DNA of 64,000 nucleotides from Alteromonas sp. ASW11-130 (lineage in GTDB: Bacteria > Pseudomonadota > Gammaproteobacteria > Enterobacterales > Alteromonadaceae), in assembly GCF_026183735.1 (NCBI RefSeq), contig NZ_JAPFRE010000015.1, positions 321,914-385,913 on the forward strand, read 5' to 3'. Numbering within the stretch: position 1 is the first letter of the stretch; the number at the start of each line of letters is the position of its first letter. The notes under the pieces were generated by a model. It searched no databases, was not told where the DNA came from, and saw only the letters and a program-made list of their open reading frames with translations. The translations under genes and the position numbers were made by a program. Shown here piece after piece: positions 28,048 through 37,936 of this stretch.

Positions 28048-28784
28048 TCGTTCATTCCTTATAATAAAAACAAATATAAATTCCGTCACCGCGTTCGCGG
28101 AGCGCGGGATAGTAATGCAACACTATGAAATGTCAAATGTTTTTATACATAATACGAAGGTACGATTGGGAGAAAGGTATAAATGACAATATAATGGGGA
28201 TAAACAGACTGTTCGAAATCGGCAAAATTCCACTTTGGACGCGACTTGTTTAATAGCATAAAAAAAACAAACCTCTTTTTGCATGTCATGCTTGAACCAC
28301 TTCTCCGATGCTCTCGTTGCATAGACCTACTGGTATGTAGCAGCCAATATAATATACACCGATTTCTTTATAAGAATGCGGCTCACTTTTTTATTGAGTG
28401 CGTTTTGCAAAAAATATAATAAAGGACAGTGCTAATGAGAAAGGATGCATCATGATATAAGAAGCAGCATAGTAAAGGATATTAACACTATCAGGGAAAC
28501 CCATCAAAAACGCCGATTCTGGCTTGCACCGACCGAGTCTATCTTTGCGAGCAATACGAAAGGTACTGACCTACAGTACCTTTCCATCTAGTACACGCGA
28601 TAATTTGACAACCTTGTTTTCTTGGGTGTTTAGCACCGTCTCCGCTTAATTTTACTGCAATCCATTTTTCTTAAAAATTCACATCTCGTCATCAACTCGA
28701 AGTATTTATTTTTAATTGAATGCTTTTTTCGGGAGGACATGTAGTATAAAGTTTGAACAAGAACTATAAAAATAGAGGTTTATA
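28048..28784. other. Gap of 737 bases with an 11-bp hairpin
   Basis: AT-rich stretch between divergent genes. At 28558-28584 GAAAGGTACTG pairs exactly with CAGTACCTTTC around ACCTA, a possible 3' end of a small RNA, but no T run follows. A six-codon frame (ATG at 28436) has an AAAGGACA site before it and may be chance. The promoter of the subtilase gene should lie near 28700-28770. I see no other gene. Confidence 0.4.
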
Positions 28785-30965
28785 ATGACAAGCATGAAGA
28801 AAACTATTCTGGCAACGATAATTTCCATGAGTACCTTCGCACAAGCATCAGAGCTTGCCGATTATGTTGTAAAAACAAATGATGGCGGCGCGGTGTTAGG
28901 CAATTATAACGTTTCCGAAATACAGTCTTTATCAACTATGGAATTGCATAACGTTACGATGAGCAAATCTGAAGCTGATAAAATCAGACAAGATGAAAAC
29001 ATTGATTTTGTTTACAAAAACGTGTCTGTCTCTGCAGACAGCGAAGGCACCTGCCGCGTATTTGGCTCCAACAATATTAAGATTCAAGGAAACGGGTTTC
29101 GATGGAAGCTTTACCACCAAGCCGAGAGTATGTATATCCAAGACATACAAGTAACATCTGATCGCGCCCAAACGGGCGATTTAATAAGGATAAGTGTTGG
29201 TAATCAACGCCTCTCCTTTGTTCCAACTACGGAAGGCGGCTATACCACAAGCGCTCCTATTGAAATTGTCTCTGGCGATGAGATCACATTAAAATTCAGT
29301 GAAATGACGAGGGACGTTGAGCAGTCAGATATTCAAATCAATGTCCAAATGTCTGAAGGGTGCTCTGTCACTTCACAAAAGGGATATGATGATTATGACA
29401 GATCACGGGACAACACGTTTGTTGCTGAATCAATTGGAGCTCATGTACTTCATAAGCAAGGTATTACTGGCGCGGGTGTGACTGTAGCGATGATTGACAC
29501 AGGACTGACTCCCTTCAAAGAAATTAAGCGCAATACGCAAGGTGGTAAGCGTCATATCGTAGAATACAATGCCCATGGCGGTGTCGATATTTATGATGAC
29601 TACGGACATGGTACGCATGTTACTTCCGTGATTGCAAATAGTACTGAAACAAAATTTCAAGGCAAGAAAACCGGATCTTATCACGGCATTGCACCTGATG
29701 TAGATCTTGTCATCGTTAAGGCTATGGGTACAGAAGGAAAAGGGAGTTTGTTTGATGTTATCAAAGCGATTGATTACATCATTGAAAACAATGACACCCT
29801 GAGTGTTGATGTACTAAATTTATCTCTTGGTGCCAGAATCCGGAGCCCATACTTTCTGGACCCTTTAAATTACGCGGTGACTAAGGCGTGGAGCGAAGGA
29901 ATTGTGGTTGTTGCATCAGCGGGCAATCGCGGCGAAGAAGGGTATGGCAGTATTAATACGCCGGGTAACAATCCTTATGCGATCACAGTCGGTGCTAGTT
30001 CAGATAATTACACCCCCGGTTTTCTTTTCGATGATTACATTAAGTCATTTTCGAGTGTGGGGCCAACCATTGACGGCTTTGCAAAGCCCGATCTGGTCGC
30101 CCCCGGCCATCACGTTATTGGTTTATTAGATAGTGACTCTCAGCTTGGCATGTTAAGGCCGGATAATTTCGGACTTCAAAATCACTACATGGCTAATGGC
30201 ACTTCTATTTCGACAGCTATTACGAGTGGCGCTGTAGCTCTGATGTTGTCAGCGGATCCAACGTTAACGCCGGATGATATTAAGTGTCGATTGAAGTCAA
30301 CATCTGTTCCTTTGGCGACCCAGGATGCGACAGCTTATTCTATCTTTAAACAAGGGTTTGGAACGTTGAATGTGATAGAAGCCGTTAAATCACGCCGAAT
30401 TGGCTGTGCCAATCAAGGTCTGGATATTGTTGCAGAGCTATATGAAGGCCAGCATTACCAAGGCACAGTTGAGGTTGATAAATATGGACAGCCTCACTAC
30501 GTTGATGGTAATGGAAAGCGGTGGGTGAACGGGGTGATGCGTCCTGACGCCAACCTATGGTCGGATGCCAACCTATGGTCGGATGCCAACCTATGGTCGG
30601 ATGCCAACCTATGGTCTGATGCAAACCTATGGTCTGATGCCAACCTATGGTCTGATGCCAACCTATGGTCGGATGCCAACCTATGGTCTGATGCCAACTT
30701 ATGGTCTGATGCCAACCTATGGTCTGATGCAAACCTATGGTCTGATGCTAACTTATGGTCTGATGCAAACCTATGGTCTGATGCAAACTTATGGTCTGAT
30801 GCAAACTTATGGTCTGATGCTAACTTATGGTCTGATGCTAACTTATGGTCGGATGCCAACCTATGGTCTGATGCCAACTTATGGTCTGATGCAAACCTAT
30901 GGTCTGATGCAAACCTATGGTCTGATGCAAACCTATGGTCGGATTTCTTATTATGGGCAGATTAA
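28785..30965 (+). CDS. Secreted S8 subtilisin-like protease with 22 hexapeptide repeats
   Basis: Exported serine protease of 726 residues. Signal peptide about 1-23; a beta-rich N-terminal region to about 200; the S8 catalytic domain about 220-545 with Asp in VAMIDTG, His in YGHGTHV and Ser in NGTSISTAI. After a short linker the protein ends in 22 consecutive DANLWS units (30546-30941) and a last degenerate unit DFLLWAD at the terminus. The role of the tail is unknown; an acidic, tryptophan-rich array could bind calcium, carbohydrate, the cell surface, or drive secretion. ATG at 28785 has AGAGG six bases upstream; a second Met three codons on is possible. A terminator follows. Confidence 0.92.
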   Translation: MTSMKKTILATIISMSTFAQASELADYVVKTNDGGAVLGNYNVSEIQSLSTMELHNVTMSKSEADKIRQDENIDFVYKNVSVSADSEGTCRVFGSNNIKIQGNGFRWKLYHQAESMYIQDIQVTSDRAQTGDLIRISVGNQRLSFVPTTEGGYTTSAPIEIVSGDEITLKFSEMTRDVEQSDIQINVQMSEGCSVTSQKGYDDYDRSRDNTFVAESIGAHVLHKQGITGAGVTVAMIDTGLTPFKEIKRNTQGGKRHIVEYNAHGGVDIYDDYGHGTHVTSVIANSTETKFQGKKTGSYHGIAPDVDLVIVKAMGTEGKGSLFDVIKAIDYIIENNDTLSVDVLNLSLGARIRSPYFLDPLNYAVTKAWSEGIVVVASAGNRGEEGYGSINTPGNNPYAITVGASSDNYTPGFLFDDYIKSFSSVGPTIDGFAKPDLVAPGHHVIGLLDSDSQLGMLRPDNFGLQNHYMANGTSISTAITSGAVALMLSADPTLTPDDIKCRLKSTSVPLATQDATAYSIFKQGFGTLNVIEAVKSRRIGCANQGLDIVAELYEGQHYQGTVEVDKYGQPHYVDGNGKRWVNGVMRPDANLWSDANLWSDANLWSDANLWSDANLWSDANLWSDANLWSDANLWSDANLWSDANLWSDANLWSDANLWSDANLWSDANLWSDANLWSDANLWSDANLWSDANLWSDANLWSDANLWSDANLWSDANLWSDFLLWAD
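30546..30941 (+). repeat. 22 tandem 18-base repeats inside the subtilase gene
   Basis: The 396 bases are exactly 22 units of 18 bases encoding DANLWS. Units differ only at the Ala codon (GCC/GCA/GCT), the Leu codon (CTA/TTA), the Ser codon (TCG/TCT) and, in the first unit, the Asp codon; every change is synonymous. Long frames also stay open in a second plus frame and in two minus frames, which are by-products of the repeat. Confidence 0.95.
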
Positions 30966-30991
30966 TTATCAGTTAAAATATAATCCATTTA

Positions 30992-31025
30992 AAATCCTCG
31001 CCCATCCAATGGTCGAGGATTTTTT
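30992..31025 (+). terminator. Rho-independent terminator of the subtilase gene
   Basis: AAATCCTCG pairs with CGAGGATTT and the T run continues, 27 bases after the stop codon. Confidence 0.8.
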
Positions 31026-31323
31026 AGTTGCAATGGAGCGTGGTTATTTATAATGCATTGCTATTCGCCATTATGTTTACCTCGTTGCAGAGCAAGTACC
31101 TTCCACTCATGTGAATTCAAAGTCTTGTTACCTAAAGCAGGGCTTCTGTCGTAACAAACGCGTGTCATACTGTGGCATATTGTTAGAACAAAAAAGCGAC
31201 CGAGTTCGCTATCCCGCCAGTCGCCTTAATTTAATGCCCCAAATGTAGAGGAGACATCACCAACTCGGAGCACACTTAATTTTATTTAAGGGTATGGGGA
31301 AATATTGTTGTCGTTAACTAACA

Positions 31324-32505
31324 TTACGCATTTTGTCCCGCAGCCCACCCGCTACTCCACGCCCACTGAAAGTTATACCCTCCCAGCCAGCCAGTGACAT
31401 CTACTACTTCGCCAATAAAGAACAAACCTTCTACTTTGTTAGTCATCATGGTTTTAGACGAAAGTTCATCGGTATTGACCCCGCCTAAGGTCACCTCCGC
31501 TGTTCGATAACCTTCGGTACCGTTAGGTTTAATTTTCCACCCTGCTAACGCCTGTTCCATAGCTTTTAACTGATTAACTGAAAATTGTTTGATGGGCAGA
31601 TTTTGCCACTTATTTACTTCAATCAGGACTTGCGCTAGTCGTTTGGGAAAGTGTTTAGCCAACACCGTTGATAGCTGAGCGTCGGGAGAAGTTTGCCTCG
31701 CTTCAACTAAAATTGACTCATGTGCCGCAGCCAGTAAATTGATGTCGATGGATTCACCCGGTTCCCAGTATGATGAAATCTGTAACATGGAAGGGCCACT
31801 TAGGCCTCGGTGAGTGAAAAGCATCGCTTCGCTAAAAGCGTTGCGATGGTTTCCTGCCGATACATCTACCGCGATTCCACTTAGGTCTGCGAACACGTGT
31901 TTGTCTTGATCATGCAATGTAAATGGAACCAAACCTGCCCGTGTGGGTAAAACCGACAAACCAAATTGTTCTGCAATTTTATAGCCAAATGGGGTAGCCC
32001 CTAATTTGGGTAAACTTAACCCCCCCGTAGCGATAACCACTGATTCTGCGTGGTATTCGCCCAACGAAGTATGTACTACAAATTTGTCTGCCACTTTCTC
32101 CAGACTTATAATGTCGCATCGGGTGGTGACTTCTGCACCATATTTGCTGCATTCGCTTAAGAGCAAGTTGACAATATCAGCAGCTGACTGGTCACAAAAC
32201 AACTGGCCTAATGTTTTCTCGTGGTAAGGTATCTCATAAGCAGCCACCAGTGAGATAAAATCCCATTGGGTGTAGCGACTCAGGGCGGATTTACAAAAGT
32301 GCGGGTTTTGCGATAAGTAGTTTTCTGGTGAAGCATACATGTTGGTGAAGTTACAACGCCCCCCCCCAGACATCAGAATTTTGCGGCCTACTTTTTTGGC
32401 GTGATCAAGGACTTCAACTTTACGACCGCGCTTGCCCGCTTCCGCAGCGCAGAATAATCCTGCTGCGCCTGCGCCAATTACTATCACGTCCCGCTGCTTT
32501 ACCAT
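31324..32505 (-). CDS. FAD-dependent oxidoreductase, BaiN/HI0933 (YhiN) family
   Basis: A cytosolic flavoprotein of 393 residues. The N-terminal dinucleotide motif reads VIGAGAAGLFCAAEAGKRG, followed by KVGRKILMSGGGRCNFTN, the family hallmark. The C terminus has FFIGEVVDVTGWLGGYNFQWAWSSG, which closes over FAD. Length matches the family. E. coli YhiN and related proteins have been given oxidoreductase or RNA-related roles, but no reaction can be assigned here. It is transcribed separately from the peroxiredoxin gene upstream because a terminator lies between them. Confidence 0.88.
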   Translation of the reverse strand: MVKQRDVIVIGAGAAGLFCAAEAGKRGRKVEVLDHAKKVGRKILMSGGGRCNFTNMYASPENYLSQNPHFCKSALSRYTQWDFISLVAAYEIPYHEKTLGQLFCDQSAADIVNLLLSECSKYGAEVTTRCDIISLEKVADKFVVHTSLGEYHAESVVIATGGLSLPKLGATPFGYKIAEQFGLSVLPTRAGLVPFTLHDQDKHVFADLSGIAVDVSAGNHRNAFSEAMLFTHRGLSGPSMLQISSYWEPGESIDINLLAAAHESILVEARQTSPDAQLSTVLAKHFPKRLAQVLIEVNKWQNLPIKQFSVNQLKAMEQALAGWKIKPNGTEGYRTAEVTLGGVNTDELSSKTMMTNKVEGLFFIGEVVDVTGWLGGYNFQWAWSSGWAAGQNA

Positions 32506-32580
32506 TTGTTAGTTAACCCGAATCATATAAACGCGGGAATTATACAGATAAATACAGCGTAAAAATGAAAAATTAAAGTG

Positions 32581-32598
32581 AAGGGGGCACTCCCCCTT
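32581..32598 (-). terminator. Terminator of the peroxiredoxin gene
   Basis: AAGGGGG pairs with CCCCCTT around CACT, six bases after the stop on the minus strand, followed in that direction by a T-rich stretch. Confidence 0.6.
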
Positions 32599-32603
32599 GT
32601 CCA

Positions 32604-33077
32604 CTAAAGGCTGTTCAACATGGTCTGGGCGTCACTTACTTCAAAGTTGCCCGGATCCTCAATATTTAGTTTTCTAACAATACCATCCTCAACCAGCATG
32701 GAGTATCGCACTGAGCGCACGCCGCCAAACTCGCCAGTATCAACATCCATCCCAATTGATTCGGCGAAGAAGCCGTTACCGTCACCAGCCATAATAATGC
32801 CTTCGGCATTAGTAGCCTTAGCCCAAGCGTCCATTACGAACGCATCATTAACCGAAATACAAATAATTGAATCTACGCCTTTTGCTTTAATCTTATCCGC
32901 CAACGCAACATAACCCGGTAAATGAGTTTGCGTGCAGGTGGGCGTAAACGCGCCGGGCACGGCAAACAGCACGACTTTCTTACCGCCGAACAGTTCGTTT
33001 ACATGGGGGTTCGTCATCTTTCCATTTTTTAATACGCTTAGGGTAACTTCAGGTAATGAACTGCCAACTTGAATCAT
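32604..33077 (-). CDS. Peroxiredoxin, Prx5 type
   Basis: Reduces peroxides with a thiol. The 157 residues contain the peroxidatic site GAFTPTCTQTHLPGY with Cys48, plus ISVNDAFVMDAW, which is typical of Prx5/PMP20 proteins. There is no fused glutaredoxin domain, so it needs an external reductant. It sits nine bases after rsmJ on the same strand and probably shares that message. Confidence 0.92.
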   Translation of the reverse strand: MIQVGSSLPEVTLSVLKNGKMTNPHVNELFGGKKVVLFAVPGAFTPTCTQTHLPGYVALADKIKAKGVDSIICISVNDAFVMDAWAKATNAEGIIMAGDGNGFFAESIGMDVDTGEFGGVRSVRYSMLVEDGIVRKLNIEDPGNFEVSDAQTMLNSL

Positions 33078-33086
33078 CGGATTCTC

Positions 33087-33851
33087 CTATTTTGTTTTTA
33101 TTAGATATACATCAAATCTGTGTTTTTTACTGGTAATTGCCATTGATGGTTCGCATCCAGCTAGCACTGGCGCACTATTGGGACGCTTCACCACAACCCG
33201 CGACCTGGCCAAGGCCTTAGCTGGCGTCAACAAGTTATCAGCGTCCAGGTCGTGTCCCAACAGTTGCTGAAATACCCGCATCTCCTTTTTAACTAAAGCA
33301 GATTTTTTGCGATGTGGGAACATGGGATCTAAATAAACGCCATCCACTGGTCCTTGGGACCAGTTTTGCATAACTGATATGCTATCGCCATGAATAAGTG
33401 AAATGTGTTCAGCCATTTCGGGTTGTTGCGCTACCAATCTGGCGATACCATCCGCCAGTAGTGCGGCGACGACAGGGGAACGCTCGACCAATATTACCCT
33501 GCAACCTACGCTGGCCAACACGAAAGCATCACGCCCCAATCCAGGCGTAGCATCTATAATCGTCAACTGATGATTCGATTTAACAGCGAACGCTTTTACT
33601 AATGGTTCTTTAAAAGCACCGCCATATTGCTTACGGTACTGAACTTGTGCCGATAGGAAATCTACGGCGACTCCATGCTGCTTGGGTTCGGTGAAATCCT
33701 TGAGCACCAGGTGCTCGTTTTCAAAACACAACCCGAGTTCGGTAGGCTGTTGTTTTACGCGTTCGAATCCCCACTTTGCGCACAGCAATTGGGCTTTTTG
33801 ATGCACTGCTTCGCTGGCATTCTCGACATAGACAGGCAATGTATTAAGCAT
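33087..33851 (-). CDS. rsmJ: 16S rRNA (guanine1516-N2)-methyltransferase
   Basis: Methylates G1516 of 16S rRNA using S-adenosylmethionine. The 254 residues match RsmJ (YhiQ) in length. The SAM-binding motif is IIDATPGLGRDAFVLAS near residue 107, and YLDPMFPHRKKSALVKKEM near 175 is the family-specific catalytic loop. Its start overlaps the end of recG by eight bases, so it is translated from the recG message. Confidence 0.92.
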   Translation of the reverse strand: MLNTLPVYVENASEAVHQKAQLLCAKWGFERVKQQPTELGLCFENEHLVLKDFTEPKQHGVAVDFLSAQVQYRKQYGGAFKEPLVKAFAVKSNHQLTIIDATPGLGRDAFVLASVGCRVILVERSPVVAALLADGIARLVAQQPEMAEHISLIHGDSISVMQNWSQGPVDGVYLDPMFPHRKKSALVKKEMRVFQQLLGHDLDADNLLTPAKALARSRVVVKRPNSAPVLAGCEPSMAITSKKHRFDVYLIKTK

Positions 33852-35916
33852 GACCGTACTGCTCCTTCACGCCAATCCAGCGATTTATAATAGCTTGGGC
33901 GTTTGCTGGATACTCTGTCCACAAGCGGTTGGCGATCTGCTGTACTTGAGGGATAAGTGAGGCATCGCGCACCAAGTCGGCAATTTTCAAATCAGCAATG
34001 CCCGTTTGTTTCGTGCCCATCAATTCACCCGGACCGCGGATTTCCAGATCCCGCTGGGCGATATAAAAGCCGTCACTCGACTCTCTTAGCACGCCTAATC
34101 GCTGTGTCGCTGTTTTCGATAACGGACTTTGATACATCAATACACACTGACTTTCTACCGCGCCACGGCCAACGCGTCCCCGTAGCTGATGCAGCTGCGC
34201 CAATCCTAAACGCTCTGGGTTTTCAATAATCATGATACTGGCATTCGGTACGTCTACGCCGACCTCAATTACGGTTGTCGCAACTAATAAGTCGAGTTTA
34301 CCGGCCTTAAACTCAGCCATCACTGCTTGTTTTTCATTCGCTTTCAAACGGCCGTGAACTAAACCGATGCGTAGTTCCGGCAATGCGGTACGTAATGTCG
34401 TTGCAGCGTCCTCGGCGGCTTGACATTGCAGCACGTCGGATTCTTCAATCAACGTACACACCCAGTAAGCCTGCCTGCCATTCGTTTTGCATGCTTCGTA
34501 AACGCGCTGGATAACATCTGCCCTACGTGTGTCGGGCAGGACCACGGTGGTAACTGGGGTTCTGCCGGGGGGAAGTTCATCGATAACCGATGTATCCAAA
34601 TCTGCATAGGCGGTCATTGCAAGTGTGCGGGGTATCGGCGTTGCCGTCATGATTAATTGGTGGGGAAACCGACCTTGGACGCGCCCTTTTTCTCGTAATG
34701 CCAGCCGTTGATGAACACCAAAACGGTGTTGTTCATCGACAATTACTAAAGCAAGTTGCTGATAGTCTACTGCTTCCTGAAAAATTGCATGGGTTCCAAC
34801 GAGCATCTGAATATCGCCGTTCGCGAGGCGATCGAGTAATTCCTCTCGTTTTTTGCCTTTTAACTTCCCCGCCAACCAGCCCACTTCTATTCCGAGGGGT
34901 TCCAGCCACGTTCTAAAGTTAACCGCATGCTGTTCAGCTAGCAACTCTGTTGGTGCCATGAGCGCAACCTGGTAGCCATTTCCTATAGCGGTTAATGCAG
35001 CAAGGGCGGCTACCAGCGTTTTTCCAGAGCCGACGTCTCCTTGCACTAATCGCATCATAGGCCGAGCGTTTTTCAAATCGTTAAGAATATCGTCCCCTAC
35101 TCTTTGTTGGGCGCCTGTAGGCGAAAAAGGTAACGAATTGAGTAATTTATTACGCAAAGCTGGCGCATCTTTTAATGGGATACCGGGCTGAGCATCAGCC
35201 TGTTGTCGTACTTTTAGCACACTCAAGTGGTGGGCAAGTAATTCTTCTAAGATAAGCCGCTTTTGCGCAGGATGCTCTGCATTTTCAAACGTTTCAATCG
35301 CGACGTCCGCAGTGGGTCTATGAACCGTATGCAAGGCTTCATGCAAAGGAATTTGGTGTTCATACAAACCTTCAGGCATTAAATCGGTAAGGTTTTTATC
35401 GCTAAGTAATGCAAGTGCCTGTTCAGTTAACTTGCGCAATGTAAGCTGTTTTATCCCTTCTGTTGTGGGGTAAACCGGTGTCAGGGTTTCTTCTACAGAC
35501 GCCGCGCCTTCATCTTGTAGAGCAAATTCTGGATGCATTATTTCGAGACCGGTCTTGCCCGTTCGGATCTCACCAAAGCATCGCAAACGATTTCCCGGAG
35601 AAAGGATCGTCCGCTGTGCAGCGCCGAAATGAAAAAAACGAAGGGTAATAGTGCCAGTTCCATCAGATAATTTGACTACCAGCATGCGTTTTCGACCATA
35701 TTGAATATCGGCTTGCATAACTTCGCCAATGACGCTTACATGACTAAAAGGACGACATTCAGCCACGCTGTATATGCGGGTACGATCTTCATAACGGGCA
35801 GGCAAATGAAAAAGCAAATCCTGAACCGTATAAATACCAATTTTTTGGAGCTTTTCGGCTACCTTGGCCCCGACTCCTTTTAGCTGGGTCAGAGGCATGT
35901 GCGCTAGAGACTGCAT
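33844..35916 (-). CDS. recG: ATP-dependent DNA helicase RecG
   Basis: Branch-migrating helicase that reverses stalled replication forks and processes Holliday junctions. The 690 residues carry the N-terminal OB-fold wedge domain (about 50-150), Walker A GDVGSGKT near 290, the VDEQHRFG helicase box near 390, and the C-terminal helicase half with the HQLRGRVGR motif near 590. Length is normal. It precedes rsmJ on the minus strand with an eight-base overlap. Confidence 0.97.
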   Translation of the reverse strand: MQSLAHMPLTQLKGVGAKVAEKLQKIGIYTVQDLLFHLPARYEDRTRIYSVAECRPFSHVSVIGEVMQADIQYGRKRMLVVKLSDGTGTITLRFFHFGAAQRTILSPGNRLRCFGEIRTGKTGLEIMHPEFALQDEGAASVEETLTPVYPTTEGIKQLTLRKLTEQALALLSDKNLTDLMPEGLYEHQIPLHEALHTVHRPTADVAIETFENAEHPAQKRLILEELLAHHLSVLKVRQQADAQPGIPLKDAPALRNKLLNSLPFSPTGAQQRVGDDILNDLKNARPMMRLVQGDVGSGKTLVAALAALTAIGNGYQVALMAPTELLAEQHAVNFRTWLEPLGIEVGWLAGKLKGKKREELLDRLANGDIQMLVGTHAIFQEAVDYQQLALVIVDEQHRFGVHQRLALREKGRVQGRFPHQLIMTATPIPRTLAMTAYADLDTSVIDELPPGRTPVTTVVLPDTRRADVIQRVYEACKTNGRQAYWVCTLIEESDVLQCQAAEDAATTLRTALPELRIGLVHGRLKANEKQAVMAEFKAGKLDLLVATTVIEVGVDVPNASIMIIENPERLGLAQLHQLRGRVGRGAVESQCVLMYQSPLSKTATQRLGVLRESSDGFYIAQRDLEIRGPGELMGTKQTGIADLKIADLVRDASLIPQVQQIANRLWTEYPANAQAIINRWIGVKEQYGHA

Positions 35917-36043
35917 CGCAGCCAGTTCCCTCGGCTATTTATAAGTAGCCGCAGTATAACCGCAAAAAGTCACTAGCGTGAAGCGGATTAGGCGATGTTC
36001 TATCCCTATCAGCGGTAATGTGAGCAACCAACACTCCGAACGG

Positions 36044-36676
36044 CTATCGCTTCGCAAATGTTTTTGCAATGGCCACCACAAAGTCGGCTGAGCGGCGTAC
36101 TTTGTAGTCAGGGTTAACCAAACTCATTTGTACCATACCTTGCGTAGCCACGATAAATAGGCTGGGAGTGAGTAATACGGGCTGTCCCTGCGCACTTTTA
36201 GTAAGCGTTATGCCATATTCTTTATATTTTGCCACCGTAGCTGCATCCACAGTAAAACCTACACCAAATCCTTTAATTGCTTGTAAACCTTCATCTGTGA
36301 ACGATGTAACTGCTTGTTTAGCATCAAACTTTTGATTCTGGAGTTGGGTAGGTGACTGAGGTGAAATTGCTAATATTTGATAACCGAGTTTTATCAAATC
36401 CGTTTCGATGTATTTGAGCTCGGCAAGCTGCCGATTGCAGTAGGGACACCACCCACCTCTATAAAAAAGCACCATAGTAGGTTTTCGCATTAGTAGCGCT
36501 TTTAAACTAAAGGGCGAATCGTCAGCATCTTTTTCTTTTATGTCAGGTACATTCATGTCATTAAGCAACGAACGCACTTCTATTGCACTTTCAGCAAAAG
36601 TAGGTGTGTATGCGTAAGCATAATGACTAGCAGCAAACGACTATAAGACTAGGGCTAAGCAAATGGATTTGGTCAT
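36044..36676 (-). pseudogene. Exported AhpC/TSA-type redoxin with a stop codon in its signal peptide
   Basis: The thioredoxin-fold domain reads YRGGWCPYCNRQLAELK with an intact CPYC pair and LTPSLFIVATQG. Upstream and in the same frame, an ATG at 36676 starts MTKSICLALVL, a TAG follows at 36641-36643, and the frame continues SFAASHYAYA, a normal signal-peptide end. So the reading frame encodes a secreted redoxin interrupted at codon 12. Without readthrough the first usable downstream start would be a GTG at 36577 or a later ATG, giving a cytosolic protein with no signal. A point mutation (for example CAG to TAG) or a sequencing error are alternatives. The ribosome binding site at 36676 is weak. 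Confidence 0.7.
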
Positions 36677-36744
36677 AACTATTTGCGGATTGCTTGTATA
36701 ACCCTATATGACCTTCAATCCATTATTCTTATTTCTAATAGTTT

Positions 36745-37461
36745 TTAGGAAGATTCATCCGCTTTTAGCGCGCTCATTGCCTTAGGAGTTAACTGCATTT
36801 GCTGCCACCAGCTTTCGTCAGCGGCAATTTGACCGTTTTCATCGATGGGCGGGTAGGCAATACCTTTTTGCTTACACAAGGGATACAACCGGGGATACCC
36901 CCCCTCAAATAATATCTCCTGACAGGACTGCTCGCTAAGGTGCTGCTGATCATACATTCCTGCTATCTCTCGTTGGCGCTGCGCTTCATACAACACCAAC
37001 GCCGCTGCTACTGAAACGTTTAAAGACTGCACCATGCCCAGCATAGGGATAACAATATCTTGATCGGCCATTTCAATGGCGGCGTCGGTTGCCCCATACT
37101 TTTCCTGGCCGAATAAAATAGCAGTGGGTTGGGTGTAATCTATTTCTCGAAAATCCACTGCCGTATCAGACAGATGGGTTACTAACACTTGCATACCTTT
37201 GCTTTTAAGATGCCCAAGCGCATCAGTGATATTGTCATGGTTAGTCTGTCTAACCCATTGCTGACTTCCCATTGCCGTGCCACCACGTAATTTGTACTTT
37301 TGGTCCCAAACGGTATGCACCCGATGGATACCCACGGCATCGCAGGTGCGCACCACGGCAGAAACATTATGGGGCTTGTGCACATTTTCCAAACAAACGG
37401 TCAGATCTGTCTGGCGTTTTGCCAACATAGTGCGTATGCGTTGATAGCGTTCTGGAGACAT
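36745..37461 (-). CDS. trmH: tRNA (guanosine18-2'-O)-methyltransferase
   Basis: Adds a 2'-O-methyl group to G18 of tRNA. The 238 residues show the SPOUT fold: an N-terminal CLENVHKPHNVSAVVRTCDAVG block with Asn and Arg of motif 1, LFGQEKYGATDAAIE, and the knot segment VIPMLGMVQSLNVSVAAALVLYE. The C-terminal extension is typical of TrmH (SpoU). It follows ridA on the minus strand. Confidence 0.95.
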   Translation of the reverse strand: MSPERYQRIRTMLAKRQTDLTVCLENVHKPHNVSAVVRTCDAVGIHRVHTVWDQKYKLRGGTAMGSQQWVRQTNHDNITDALGHLKSKGMQVLVTHLSDTAVDFREIDYTQPTAILFGQEKYGATDAAIEMADQDIVIPMLGMVQSLNVSVAAALVLYEAQRQREIAGMYDQQHLSEQSCQEILFEGGYPRLYPLCKQKGIAYPPIDENGQIAADESWWQQMQLTPKAMSALKADESS

Positions 37462-37549
37462 AATTTTCTCAATACAGCTGGGATGTCTGGTTATTAGTAG
37501 GTTTAACGTTTTTCGATATTATTCATGCCCATATCATCACAGGCGGGTA

Positions 37550-37936
37550 TTACTCCGGCAATTCCATTATGCCATCAATTTCGATTTGCGAAGACTTAGG
37601 TAGCTGGGCTACACCAATAGCCGCTCTGGCAGGGTAAGGCTTATTGAAATATCGGCTCATAATTTCATTTACCGTGGCAAAATGAGAAAGATCCAGTAAG
37701 TAAATATTTACTTTTACTAAATCATCCATAGAGCCGCGGGCTGCCGAGCATACAGCTTTTAAATTTTCAAATACCTGTTCTGCCTGTGATTCAAAATTAT
37801 CTGACACCAATTCCATTGTTGCTGGATCTAGTGGTATTTGCCCTGACAGGTATACGGTTGTGCCGGCTTTCACTGCTTGGCTATAAGTGCCTATCGCTGC
37901 AGGGGCGTTATCCGTTTGAATAATCGATTTAGCCAT
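37550..37936 (-). CDS. ridA: RidA family enamine/imine deaminase
   Basis: Hydrolyses reactive 2-aminoacrylate and related enamines formed by PLP enzymes. The 128 residues contain [32 protein letters not shown] with the conserved Asn, and [22 protein letters not shown] with the catalytic Arg. It lies between spoT and trmH on the minus strand, a common neighbourhood in gammaproteobacteria. Confidence 0.94.
   Translation of the reverse strand: MAKSIIQTDNAPAAIGTYSQAVKAGTTVYLSGQIPLDPATMELVSDNFESQAEQVFENLKAVCSAARGSMDDLVKVNIYLLDLSHFATVNEIMSRYFNKPYPARAAIGVAQLPKSSQIEIDGIMELPE

Noticed and set aside
30497-31053. Long frames in the second plus frame (MPTYGR/MPTYGL repeats) and two minus-strand repeat frames
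   Set aside because: They arise from the 18-base periodicity of the subtilase tail. Start context is poor and codon changes are synonymous only in the SDANLW frame.
31180-31240. GCGAC...GTCGC inverted repeat near the BaiN gene end
   Set aside because: Arms of about five bases with a long loop and no T run; too weak to call a terminator.
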